Assembly: GCF_000685805.1 (NCBI RefSeq)
Contig: NZ_JMKP01000026.1
Location: 1-37,311, forward strand
Length of the DNA: 37,311 nt
Source: Psychrobacter phenylpyruvicus DSM 7000 = NBRC 102152
Lineage (GTDB): Bacteria; Pseudomonadota; Gammaproteobacteria; Pseudomonadales; Moraxellaceae
Reading direction: 5' to 3'
The notes under the pieces are model-generated. The model saw only the letters and a list, made by a program, of their open reading frames with translations. It was not told where the DNA came from and searched no databases. A program made the translations under genes and the position numbers. This document shows, piece by piece, positions 25,094 to 33,721 of this stretch; within the stretch, counting starts at the first letter, position 1, and the number at the start of each line of letters is the position of its first letter.

Positions 25094-25924
25094 ATGAAAA
25101 AACTATCCTCAAATACGCTAAATAACCTACGTGATCGTATCCATATCATTATTGAAGGAACGGATACGCCTTTAGGTAAGTTATTTGATATTTTCTTGCT
25201 GATTGCCATTGCTACCAGTGTGGCAGTGGTAATGCTCGATAGTGTACTGTATCTACGTTTGCAATTTGGTACAGTCTTCTTCTATGCAGAATGGTTCTTT
25301 ACCATTTTATTTACTATTGAGTATTTATTGCGACTGTTTTCGGCGCCAAACCGAGTTCGCTACGTTTTCAGCTTCTTTGGCATAGTGGATTTACTGTCAG
25401 TATTGCCAAGTTATCTAAGCTTGATATTCGGCGGCGTTCAATACTTGATCGTGGTGCGTATCCTGCGTATTTTGCGTGTATTTAGGGTTCTCAAGCTTAA
25501 GTCTTATATGCAGCAAGCTGGGTTTTTGGCCGCAGCGCTTAGAACCAGCCAGCAAAAGATCACCGTTTTCTTCTTGTCCCTGGTGCTGCTGGTTATGATT
25601 TTCGGCTCGGTCATTTATGTGGTCGAAGGGCCAGAGAATGGTTTCACCAGTATTCCAGTATCTATCTATTGGGCAACGGTTACGCTGACCACGGTTGGGT
25701 ACGGTGATATGTCACCTAAGACGCCCTTAGGTCAGTTTATAGCAACCATGGTGATGATGACCGGTTACTCCATTATTGCGGTACCAACTGGTATCTTTAC
25801 CTCAGAGCTTGCCAAAAGCATGCGACCGCAGTTGCACCCAGTTACTTGCCCTAACTGTGGTAAGTTTGGCCATGCCGCTGGTGCTCAGTTTTGTGATAGA
25901 TGTGGTCACGAGCTACATATTTAA
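25094..25924 (+). CDS. Voltage-gated potassium channel with C-terminal zinc ribbon
   Basis: This 276-residue inner-membrane protein has six transmembrane segments. The S4 voltage sensor is VVRILRILRVFRVLKLKSYM, with Arg or Lys every third residue. The pore carries the selectivity filter TLTTVGYGDMSPKTPLG between S5 and S6. Two Cys pairs in the last ~30 residues (CPNCGKFG and CDRCGHEL) form a probable zinc ribbon, found in some bacterial Kv-type channels and possibly a regulatory or assembly domain. It is the prokaryotic Kv family, related to KvAP/Kch. It stands alone. Confidence 0.92.
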   Translation: MKKLSSNTLNNLRDRIHIIIEGTDTPLGKLFDIFLLIAIATSVAVVMLDSVLYLRLQFGTVFFYAEWFFTILFTIEYLLRLFSAPNRVRYVFSFFGIVDLLSVLPSYLSLIFGGVQYLIVVRILRILRVFRVLKLKSYMQQAGFLAAALRTSQQKITVFFLSLVLLVMIFGSVIYVVEGPENGFTSIPVSIYWATVTLTTVGYGDMSPKTPLGQFIATMVMMTGYSIIAVPTGIFTSELAKSMRPQLHPVTCPNCGKFGHAAGAQFCDRCGHELHI

Positions 25925-25986
25925 TTTTCGGTTATAATTTATAGACACAGCTGTCTTAATCTCTTTATGGGTTAAATAAAATAACA

Positions 25987-27297
25987 ATGCCTAATCTACT
26001 AAGAAAATCTTTTAATGTCGTCAATCGTGTCCGCCACACCGCCAGTGTTGCTGGACTATCTGCGTTAAGGGTTGCCAAAGGCGAGCGTCCTGATGCGGTG
26101 ATGTTACGTGAGACCTTTGAGCAGTTGGGTACTACTTATATCAAAATTGGGCAGTTTATTGCCAGTACGCCTTCGTTATTTCCGCGTGATTATGTGCTTG
26201 CTTTTCAAGGTTGCCTCGATCAAACTACGCCTTTGCCTTATAGTTACATTGAGCAAGTGTTAAAAGAAGAGCTGCTTACTGAGGGTCAAAGCTTAGAAGA
26301 TTTATTTAGTAATATTGACAAAAAGCCTTTGGCTTCGGCCAGTATTGCTCAGGTGCATGCGGCAACTTTGCCTGACGGGCGCGAGGTGGTGCTAAAAGTA
26401 CAAAAGCCTGATGTTGAGGTCATTATGCAGACCGACCTTGGGGTGCTGCACGGCATTACCAAGCTTATGGAAAAATTAATGCCAAAAATGCGCTTTGCTA
26501 GTATCTCGCCTATTATTGATGAGATTCGTATTCGTATGATAGCGGAGACGGATTTTATTGCTGAAGCATCCAATATTCGAGACTTTCAGCAGTTTCTGCA
26601 AATGACGGGTAATACCAAAGTTGTGGCGCCAGAAGTGGTGGAAGAGCTCACTACTAAGCGGGTGCTGACCATGAGCCGTCTGTACGGTATCTCTATGATT
26701 GATGAAGTGGCGATGCGTCAATACTGTGACGATCCAGCGCAAGTCATGGCCGATACTTTAAATACTTGGTTTGCCAGCCTCATGTTCTGCAACAGCTTCC
26801 ATGCTGACTTACATGCTGGAAATCTGATGCTGTTAAAGGATGGCCGTATCGGCTTTATCGACTTTGGTATCGTTGGGAAGCTTGCGCCAGAGAGCTGGCA
26901 GGCGTGTCTAGGTATGATGCAGGCACTGCAAGAAAATGACTATGTCACCATGGCAGGTTGTATGATTGATATGGGTATGACCCATGAGCGTGATAAGGTT
27001 GATCAGGCGCAATTGGCAGGCGACTTAGCTAAAATGATTACCCGTATTATGGCAGAGGATAAGACCTATACCAGTGGTAAGCCCTTTAATAGCAAAGAGC
27101 AGGCAGATGAGCTGAACAAAATGATGTTAGAAATTGTCGAAGTCGGCAAGCGTCATGGCATCCATTTCCCTCGTGACTTTGCTTTATTGACCAAACAGAT
27201 GCTTTATTTTGACCGTTTTATGCGCACTTTAGCTCCTGATATGGATATGTTCAGTGATGCTAGGGTGAGTCTATTAGGCAGCGACTTTAAGCAATAA
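25987..27297 (+). CDS. ABC1/UbiB-family atypical kinase-like protein
   Basis: This 436-residue protein of the ABC1/ADCK/UbiB family shows the KxGQ motif (YIKIGQFIAS, residues 52-60), the Ala-rich loop PLASASIAQVHAATLP and the nucleotide Lys in EVVLKVQKPDVEV. It also has HADLHAGNLML with RIGFIDFGIVGKL, the catalytic and metal-binding part. Members act in ubiquinone biosynthesis and quinone or lipid handling. It is shorter than E. coli UbiB (546) and I see no clear C-terminal membrane anchor, so it may be a paralogue instead of the ubiquinone protein itself. Confidence 0.9.
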   Translation: MPNLLRKSFNVVNRVRHTASVAGLSALRVAKGERPDAVMLRETFEQLGTTYIKIGQFIASTPSLFPRDYVLAFQGCLDQTTPLPYSYIEQVLKEELLTEGQSLEDLFSNIDKKPLASASIAQVHAATLPDGREVVLKVQKPDVEVIMQTDLGVLHGITKLMEKLMPKMRFASISPIIDEIRIRMIAETDFIAEASNIRDFQQFLQMTGNTKVVAPEVVEELTTKRVLTMSRLYGISMIDEVAMRQYCDDPAQVMADTLNTWFASLMFCNSFHADLHAGNLMLLKDGRIGFIDFGIVGKLAPESWQACLGMMQALQENDYVTMAGCMIDMGMTHERDKVDQAQLAGDLAKMITRIMAEDKTYTSGKPFNSKEQADELNKMMLEIVEVGKRHGIHFPRDFALLTKQMLYFDRFMRTLAPDMDMFSDARVSLLGSDFKQ

Positions 27298-27406
27298 AAG
27301 CTAAGCACCAGCAGCTAAGTATTAGACGTTGAGCAATAACTGATAATAAGTAAAGCAATAATAGACAATTGGGATTTGAGCAAACACTTAACAATAAGTG
27401 GTGGTT

Positions 27407-28081
27407 ATGATAACTAAATTACCTCTATGGATTTTAATAGGTGGAGCGGTTCTAGCCTTTAGTGCTGGCTGTGTGAATATTATCGCTTTAAGTGGTTTTA
27501 CTAACCTTTCTGTGTCCCATGTGACCGGTAATGTTAGCCTTTTTTCTTCTGCCATTGCTCGATTTGATTGGTCCGCTATCTTCTTTATTGGCGCATCGCT
27601 ACTGTCTTTTTTGGCAGGTTCGATACTAAGTGGCTACCTGATAGGGCAGCGCTCATTGAAGTTGGGGCGCAGCTATGGACTGGCGTTATTTATTGAAGCC
27701 AGTTTATTATTCTGTAGTTTTTTATTGTTTTTTCAGCACGTCTATTGGGGTCAGCTATTAGCCGCTATGGCCTGTGGTCTGCAAAACTCAATGGTAGCGA
27801 CTTATAGTGGGGCGGTAATTCGTACTACGCACTTAACCGGTCTTACCTCAGATATGGGTGCTGCCATTGGCAACTGGCTGGCCGGCCGTCCTGTGAACAA
27901 AATGATGCTGGGTTTTCAGACCATCATTTGGTACAGCTTCTGTGGCGGCGGTGTGGTGGGGGCTTTCGGGTATTTTGCCCTGGGTTATACCGCGATGTTA
28001 ATACCGGTAGGCATCGTATTAATTGCAGCATTCCTGTATCAAATCACCTCAAATAGACTGCCTGAGATACGTGAGGAATAA
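27407..28081 (+). CDS. DUF1275 (YoaK-like) membrane protein
   Basis: This 224-residue protein has six hydrophobic segments and the family pattern SAGCVNIIALSGFTNLSVSH, VTGNVSL and GLQNSMVATYSGAVIRTTHL, TGLTSDMG. Function is unknown. The ATG at 27407 is preferred; two in-frame GTGs lie just before it. Confidence 0.9.
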   Translation: MITKLPLWILIGGAVLAFSAGCVNIIALSGFTNLSVSHVTGNVSLFSSAIARFDWSAIFFIGASLLSFLAGSILSGYLIGQRSLKLGRSYGLALFIEASLLFCSFLLFFQHVYWGQLLAAMACGLQNSMVATYSGAVIRTTHLTGLTSDMGAAIGNWLAGRPVNKMMLGFQTIIWYSFCGGGVVGAFGYFALGYTAMLIPVGIVLIAAFLYQITSNRLPEIREE

Positions 28082-28127
28082 GCTTGTCTTATATAAGTTT
28101 ATTTTATATTACAGCTTACAGTACTGC

Positions 28128-28784
28128 TTACATCAGCTGAGCTTGCCATAACTTGATGGCAAAGGTGATAAATAATAATCCCACTAAACTCATGCTCGAT
28201 ACGATTAGTAAAGGGTGTTGGCTAAATTTTCGAGCCAGCCCCTGACCTGCAAAGGCTAAAATACTTAGATAGGCGAAGCTAATACACTGCAAAATTATTG
28301 CTAATAACAAAAAAGTCAGTAAAGGATGCGGGTAACTGGGGTCTACGAATTGAACAAAAAACGATAAGAAAAATAAAATAGCTTTAGGATTGGTCAAGCT
28401 AAGTAGCATGGCCCGATAGAAGTAATTTTGATGAGTCGCTGGGACACTTAGCTTGGGGCTGGCTCCAGCCAATACTGCGCGCTGAGTAAAAGTGCGATAA
28501 GCGCCGATTAACAGCTTCACCCCAAGATACATCAGATATAAGCCGCCCACTAATTTTATGGCATTAAATAGGGAGGGGTACAGCTTTAGCACACTGCCAG
28601 CGCCAAATACGGTGATCAAGATTAATATACCGTCGCCGACGAAAATACCGGCTATGGCCCGATAACCTTTACCGATACCTTGTGAAGCTGCGACTGATAA
28701 ACAATATAGGCTGTTAGGGCCTGGCAATAATATAATGGCGATGGTGCCAAGAATATAAGCTGTAAGGTCAGTTATCCCGTACAT
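28128..28784 (-). CDS. LysE/RhtB-family amino-acid exporter
   Basis: The 218-residue protein has six predicted membrane helices. It shows the family start LGTIAIILLPGPNSLYCLSV, then GGLYLMYLGVKLLIGAYRTF and SLTNPKAILFFLSFFVQFVD. It should export an amino acid from the cytoplasm. An Lrp-type regulator is encoded directly upstream on the same strand, which suggests Leu or another branched-chain or aliphatic amino acid as inducer; this is inference. AGGAG precedes the ATG by five bases. Confidence 0.92.
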   Translation of the reverse strand: MYGITDLTAYILGTIAIILLPGPNSLYCLSVAASQGIGKGYRAIAGIFVGDGILILITVFGAGSVLKLYPSLFNAIKLVGGLYLMYLGVKLLIGAYRTFTQRAVLAGASPKLSVPATHQNYFYRAMLLSLTNPKAILFFLSFFVQFVDPSYPHPLLTFLLLAIILQCISFAYLSILAFAGQGLARKFSQHPLLIVSSMSLVGLLFITFAIKLWQAQLM

Positions 28785-28854
28785 GAAGGCTCCTATCGCC
28801 TAATAGTATTAATCGCTTATTAGATATAAGCCAGTTATCAAGTGTAAGCTGAAT

Positions 28855-28885
28855 ATTATAGTTAATTTTGGTTAACTTGCATCAA
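28855..28885 (-). promoter_or_regulatory. Promoter and candidate Lrp-type operator of the LysE gene
   Basis: On the minus strand TATAAT (28855-28860) follows TTGATG (28880-28885) at 19 bp. The segment between and around them, GTTAATTTTGGTTAAC with a neighbouring TCAAAATTC, resembles one at about 29541-29561 upstream of the Lrp gene (CTAATTTTTGTTAA, AATTCA). The shared element overlies the promoter and is a good place for an Lrp operator. Confidence 0.5.
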
Positions 28886-28971
28886 AATTCAACTCTCTTT
28901 TTAAGTAATTCTGGCAGTTTGTAGGGGCTAGGGGCTAACTTAGAGTACTACTTAAACCGCTACTTAAACTA

Positions 28972-29475
28972 TTAGCTGATAATACCGCGGTTAAATACCT
29001 CACGCAGCTCAAAGCTGGTATGAACCTGACTGACCCCTTCGATACGGTTTAACCGGTGTAATAAAAACTCTTCATAGTGGGCCATATCTCGGACCACTAC
29101 TTTTAGCAAATAGTCCTCGCTACGACCGGTGACAATACTACAGCTAACCACCTCATCAAAACTTTGAATCTTATCCTCAAACTGGGCAAATCGCTCTGCG
29201 GTATGTCGATCCATGCTCACTGCAATATATATTGCCAGACTATAACCCAGCTTTTGTGGGTTGACTTCTGTGTGATAGCCGGTAATGATGCCACTTTGTT
29301 CTAGGCGTTTGATGCGCCTGGCACAAGGGGTAGCGGATAAATGTACCGCTTCAGCAATATCAGTGATACTCATACGCGCATCTTGTTGTAACAATATTAG
29401 AATCTGGCGGTCAATATTATCAATCTCGAACGGCTCTGGATGATTTGAGTCAGTGGGGCGGTTTATCATAGTCAT
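28972..29475 (-). CDS. Lrp/AsnC-family transcriptional regulator
   Basis: The 167-residue protein has an N-terminal winged helix-turn-helix (IDRQILILLQQDARMSITDI, AEAVHLSATPCARRIKRLEQ, SGIITGYHTEVNPQKLG) and a C-terminal RAM effector domain (FDEVVSCSIVTGRSEDYLLK, GVSQVHTSFELREV). It probably controls the neighbouring LysE exporter and perhaps the divergent leuA. An AGGA about nine bases before the ATG supports this start. Confidence 0.93.
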   Translation of the reverse strand: MTMINRPTDSNHPEPFEIDNIDRQILILLQQDARMSITDIAEAVHLSATPCARRIKRLEQSGIITGYHTEVNPQKLGYSLAIYIAVSMDRHTAERFAQFEDKIQSFDEVVSCSIVTGRSEDYLLKVVVRDMAHYEEFLLHRLNRIEGVSQVHTSFELREVFNRGIIS

Positions 29476-29735
29476 TATTACAGATTCCTAGTAAGAATAT
29501 AGTGTTTTTTGCTAATGAATGTTTAATTTTTAGATTTTAACACTAATTTTTGTTAAAATTCAGGGGTATTTTGCAGTATTATTTTTAAAATACTTTGTTA
29601 TGATATTCAGTATAGATTAATATATAAAGCGGCCAACAAGGACTAGCTATATAATATTTATTAAGTCTGTATTTATAAGTCTGTGGCACCAAGCTGTTAA
29701 TTGTAATTAAAAAAATAGACCAAAGAGGGCAATCC
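29476..29735. promoter_or_regulatory. Divergent regulatory region between the Lrp gene and leuA
   Basis: This AT-rich 260-bp region holds both promoters. The segment CTAATTTTTGTTAAAATTCA at 29544-29563 is a candidate operator. Reading towards leuA, the stretch from about 29,600 could be leader, but I find no Leu-codon-rich leader peptide or attenuator. A ribosome site AGAGGG lies 9 bases before the leuA ATG. Confidence 0.5.
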
Positions 29736-31493
29736 ATGAGCCAAGTTACTAGCCAATCTCCAACTGTTGAACCCAAAATCAAGCCAAAGTTCGATGCTTT
29801 TGACTTCCGCAAATATCAACCTTTTGCGTTTGCACCAAATCTACCAGATCGTACTTGGCCGAATAAAACCATTAAAAAAGCTCCAATGTGGGCCAGTGTG
29901 GATCTGCGTGATGGTAACCAAGCCCTAATTGATCCTATGACCCTTGAACAAAAAATGCAGTTTTTTAAACTGTTGGTGGAAGTGGGTTTTAAAGAAATTG
30001 AAATTGGCTTTCCGTCAGCGGCGCAAGTGGAGTTTGATTTTGCTCGTAAATTGATTGAAGAAAATCATATTCCCGATGACGTAACCATTCAAGTACTCGT
30101 TCAAGCACGTGAGCATCTAATTGAGCGTACTTTTGAGGCGTTACAAGGCGCACGTCGTGCGGTAGTCCACGTATATAACTCAACCAGTAAAGTGCAACGT
30201 GACAAAGTCTATGCCAAAGATTTAGAACAGATTAAAGAGATTGCAGTAAAAGGCGCGAAGATGCTTAAGGATCATGCGGCCAAGCACCCTGATACTGAGT
30301 GGGTCTTTGAGTATTCTCCTGAAAGCTTTAGTCAGACTGAGCCGGATTATGCGGTGCAAGTGGTGGATGCGGTTAATGAGGTGTGGAAGCCAGAAGAGGG
30401 TCAGCAAGTTATCATTAACTTGCCAGCGACTGTAGAGTCTTCTATGCCAAACGTCTATGCCGACCAAGTAGAGTACTTCTGTCGTCATGTGAAAAATCGC
30501 GAGCATATCATTGTCAGCTTGCACACCCATAATGACCGCGGTAGTGCTGTGGCAGCTGCTGAGCTTGGCGTGCTGGCAGGTGCTGATCGTATCGAAGGTA
30601 CTTTGCTAGGCAATGGTGAGCGTACCGGAAATATGGACATCATGATTATGGCAATGAACCTTTATAGCCAAGGCGTTGACCCTGAGCTGGACTTAAGTGA
30701 CATGAGCCGTATCGTTCGAGTGGTCAGTGAGTGTAACAACTTACCAGTACACCCACGCCATCCTTATGTTGGTGAGTTAGTATTCACAGCCTTTAGTGGC
30801 TCGCATCAAGATGCCATTAAGAAGTCGCTTGACTACAATGAGAAAAATAGTGAATTGACACAGAACATCTGGGACGTGGCCTACTTACCGATTGATCCGG
30901 CACACATTGGTAGAAGTTATCAAGATGTGGTACGTATTAACAGTCAATCAGGTAAAGGCGGTGTGGCTTATATTCTACAGCGCAACTATGGCTTTAACTT
31001 ACCGCGCTGGATGCAGATTGACTTTAGCCGTGTGGTACAACAAAAGGCGGAAGATGTTGCTCGTGAACTGAAAAACGAAGAGATCTTGGAAGCGTTTGAA
31101 AACACTTACCTACACAATACAGGCTATGAGCTATTAGACCATAACATCAATAACAAAGGGGGAGAGGTCGAGTTTAACGGGCAGATTACCTTAAATGGTG
31201 AAACAATCGATATCTCTGGCCATGGAAATGGTCCACTGTCCTCCTTCATTGATGGGGTGGCCCGTCATACTGGTAAGCAGCTACACATTATTAACTATTC
31301 GGAGCACGCCATCAGCCCTGAGTTTACTCATGATGATGAAGAAGAAGGTCAAAGTGACAAAACCAACGCTAAAGCGGCGGCTTATATTCAACTAAACGTT
31401 GATGGTGAAATTTACTCTGGCATTGGTACTCACACCAGTACCGTATCGGCGATGTTGAAAGGGGCATTATCCGCGCTATCTCAGGCGTTTTAG
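29736..31493 (+). CDS. leuA: 2-isopropylmalate synthase
   Basis: This enzyme condenses acetyl-CoA with 2-oxoisovalerate, the first committed step of leucine synthesis. The 585-residue protein is of the long type (class II, as in Corynebacterium). The metal-binding TIM barrel shows MWASVDLRDGNQALIDPMT, EIEIGFPSAAQVEFDFAR and the HxH motif in SLHTHNDRGSAVAAAELG, plus ERTGNMDI. The C-terminal domain from about residue 450 (INNKGGEVEFNGQITLNGET and the end GIGTHTSTVSAMLKGAL) is the allosteric leucine-binding domain. The Lrp-family gene beside it suggests leucine-responsive control. Confidence 0.95.
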   Translation: MSQVTSQSPTVEPKIKPKFDAFDFRKYQPFAFAPNLPDRTWPNKTIKKAPMWASVDLRDGNQALIDPMTLEQKMQFFKLLVEVGFKEIEIGFPSAAQVEFDFARKLIEENHIPDDVTIQVLVQAREHLIERTFEALQGARRAVVHVYNSTSKVQRDKVYAKDLEQIKEIAVKGAKMLKDHAAKHPDTEWVFEYSPESFSQTEPDYAVQVVDAVNEVWKPEEGQQVIINLPATVESSMPNVYADQVEYFCRHVKNREHIIVSLHTHNDRGSAVAAAELGVLAGADRIEGTLLGNGERTGNMDIMIMAMNLYSQGVDPELDLSDMSRIVRVVSECNNLPVHPRHPYVGELVFTAFSGSHQDAIKKSLDYNEKNSELTQNIWDVAYLPIDPAHIGRSYQDVVRINSQSGKGGVAYILQRNYGFNLPRWMQIDFSRVVQQKAEDVARELKNEEILEAFENTYLHNTGYELLDHNINNKGGEVEFNGQITLNGETIDISGHGNGPLSSFIDGVARHTGKQLHIINYSEHAISPEFTHDDEEEGQSDKTNAKAAAYIQLNVDGEIYSGIGTHTSTVSAMLKGALSALSQAF

Positions 31494-31530
31494 GTTTAAG
31501 CCTGCTACTGGGTTAATAATAAGCTTTTAT

Positions 31531-31567
31531 AAAAAAAGACCTGTCTATTAGACAGGTCTTTTTTTTG
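31531..31567. terminator. Terminator after leuA (bidirectional)
   Basis: A strong stem AAAGACCTGTC / GACAGGTCTTT with a 5-nt loop has A on one side and T on the other. It can serve both leuA and the converging ferredoxin gene. Confidence 0.9.
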
Positions 31568-31579
31568 TATAGACAGTTT

Positions 31580-31846
<267 letters not shown>

Positions 31847-31861
31847 CTAAAAAGTTATGGT

Positions 31862-32644
31862 TCAATACTCACCTAAAATCCAGCCACTAATATAGGCAAA
31901 GTACTCACGGAACCATGAGTTATAACGAGTGGCTAAAGGGGTGGGACTCGCCAAAGTAACGATATGGGTAAATCCCTGCTGTTCAGCAATGGCTTTGGAG
32001 CGCGGGATATGAAAGTCACTGGTAACAATCGCAATAGGATCATCTAAAGAAATCCCTTTATCGGCTAGAATTTTTTTACTGAATAAAAAGTTCTCTTCAG
32101 TGCTAGTGCTTTTTTTCTCTTGATAGATATCCTCGAATGGAATGCCATGAAGGGCGTATAAATAATGAGCCATCGCTTCGCCTTCACTACGGGTTTCACC
32201 AATACCGACCCCACCACTGGTAATGACAATGGCTTCAGGCTGCTCTCGGATTAAAGGTACAGCTGTGTCTAAACGACTTGCCAAAGTTGGTGTTGGTACC
32301 CCATCTTGGATACCTCCGCCTAGAATAATGATGGCATCTACTGTTTCAAGAGGCTCGTTAGGCTGTTTTATATGGCTGTGCAGGGTAAAAGCAAATATTA
32401 TAAAGCTGACGAGCCAAATACCAAAAATAGCCCAAAGTGTTTTCCAAATCGTACGTAAATACTGATGTCTGCTAAGTAGGTGTTGAATTTTAAACCAAAA
32501 AACCGCATGGGTAATAAAGACAACACCAATTAAAAAAGGCATAACCGTGCCAAAGTTTATCTTATCAGCAGCAATTAGTAGGGTGCAGTCAATGGTTAGC
32601 ACCAATCCAATGACTAATAATAGGGCTCTTATGATATTAAGCAT
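31862..32644 (-). CDS. YdcF/ElyC-like DUF218 membrane protein
   Basis: The 260-residue protein has three hydrophobic segments in the first ~90 residues (RALLLVIGLVLTIDCTLLIA, FLIGVVFITHAVFWF, FGIWLVSFIIFAFTL) and then a DUF218 domain. The domain shows AIIILGGGIQDG, TLASRLDTAVPL, IVITSGGVGIGETRSEGEAM and IVTSDFHIPRSKAIAE. Related proteins influence peptidoglycan or envelope-lipid metabolism. The ferredoxin gene follows 24 bp later. Confidence 0.88.
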   Translation of the reverse strand: MLNIIRALLLVIGLVLTIDCTLLIAADKINFGTVMPFLIGVVFITHAVFWFKIQHLLSRHQYLRTIWKTLWAIFGIWLVSFIIFAFTLHSHIKQPNEPLETVDAIIILGGGIQDGVPTPTLASRLDTAVPLIREQPEAIVITSGGVGIGETRSEGEAMAHYLYALHGIPFEDIYQEKKSTSTEENFLFSKKILADKGISLDDPIAIVTSDFHIPRSKAIAEQQGFTHIVTLASPTPLATRYNSWFREYFAYISGWILGEY

Positions 32645-32739
32645 AACCTAGGGGTTGTGGAAAGGGTTAGCAGCGTATTATAACGTTAAATGATAGTTAT
32701 TTGGAGCCGATGCTACTTTTATTACTTAATTTCAAGCCA

Positions 32740-32778
32740 TAAAAAAAGCTTGGCGCCTAGCAGCCAAGCTTTTTAACT
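32740..32778 (-). terminator. Terminator after the small secreted protein gene
   Basis: The stem AAAAGCTTGGC / GCCAAGCTTTT with T or A on both flanks lies about 100 bp after the stop of the minus-strand gene at 32874. Confidence 0.85.
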
Positions 32779-32873
32779 TATTTAATTATTTCTTGTGTTC
32801 CTTTTTATGTTTAGTTCCCTGAAAATAAAGGCTATAACAAAAAGGTTAATAGCTTCAATAGGTTAATTACAGA

Positions 32874-33263
32874 TTAACCTTGACCGACAGCGGTACAGTT
32901 TTGATAAGCACTGTCATTAGAAGGAGTATTGATACTGACAGATTGAGCAAAAGGCTTATCTTCAGAAGGTAAGCTAGCAGTTAAGTTATAGCCTTGATCT
33001 GAACTAAAGGCGACAGCAGTTTCATTGGAGCTGGCCTGATCTAGTGGTAATTGCTGAGTATTACCATCTACCTCAAATGAAGCTTCAGTAGGAGTGCCTT
33101 GATTAACGGTGTAATTTACTGTGACTTGCTCGCCCTGGTCACATTGATAATTGGCACTGACTTGTTGAGGAGAAGTAGTAGCCTGCTCGGGAGCAGTTTC
33201 AGCAAATGCTGGTGCGCCAAGAACAGTTGAGAAACCAAATAATGCGATTGCTAACTTTTTCAT
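32874..33263 (-). CDS. Small secreted protein, MliC-like pattern
   Basis: The 129-residue protein has a Sec signal peptide, MKKLAIALFGFSTVLGAPAF, with cleavage after AFA (near residue 21). The mature part has two Cys (YQCDQGEQVTVNY and YQNCTAVGQG), as in a small beta-sheet domain with one disulphide. YxCxxGxxVxVxY followed by VDGNTQQLPL recalls the MliC/PliC C-type lysozyme inhibitor or adhesin-complex fold, but the match is weak. It should be periplasmic or exported. No function is assigned with confidence. Confidence 0.75.
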   Translation of the reverse strand: MKKLAIALFGFSTVLGAPAFAETAPEQATTSPQQVSANYQCDQGEQVTVNYTVNQGTPTEASFEVDGNTQQLPLDQASSNETAVAFSSDQGYNLTASLPSEDKPFAQSVSINTPSNDSAYQNCTAVGQG

Positions 33264-33721
33264 AATAAAACTCTTTTATTTTTTAGTGAATTAAAATGCG
33301 CATCATCTCATTATCAAGCATGACAGTTTTGTCGTTTATCTAAATATCTACCTATGTCTTACTCATAGCCTAGTAACTTGGGCACGGCGACTCTTTACCT
33401 TAAAGCGTCTTATTTAATCTTAGATGTAGCTGCTTAGAACTGACTCTAATTGCCGTACATAAATGTTTAGATAAACTTGCTTGTGATGGCAATAAAAATA
33501 TTAAGAGTTCTTATCGGCTCTCTGTACTCAAACTTTGTAAGGTTGCGTTAATTGCATAGATAATATCTTATAGGACTATTTGCATCGGGTGTTCTGTGTA
33601 ATCAAAACACCCAAATGTTGTTGTAATCCTTCAGATAGGGCAGTTTATTTTAAAATGTTGCGATAAAATATTGAGCTTTATCAAATAGTTAACTTTAAAA
33701 TAACTGATTGAGACAAAGCAG
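33264..33721. other. Gene-free AT-rich region
   Basis: No gene is visible in this 458-bp stretch. A hairpin GGGTGTT / AACACCC near 33587-33612 could end the trhP transcript, but lacks a T run. The promoter of the small secreted protein lies at its left end. Confidence 0.45.
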
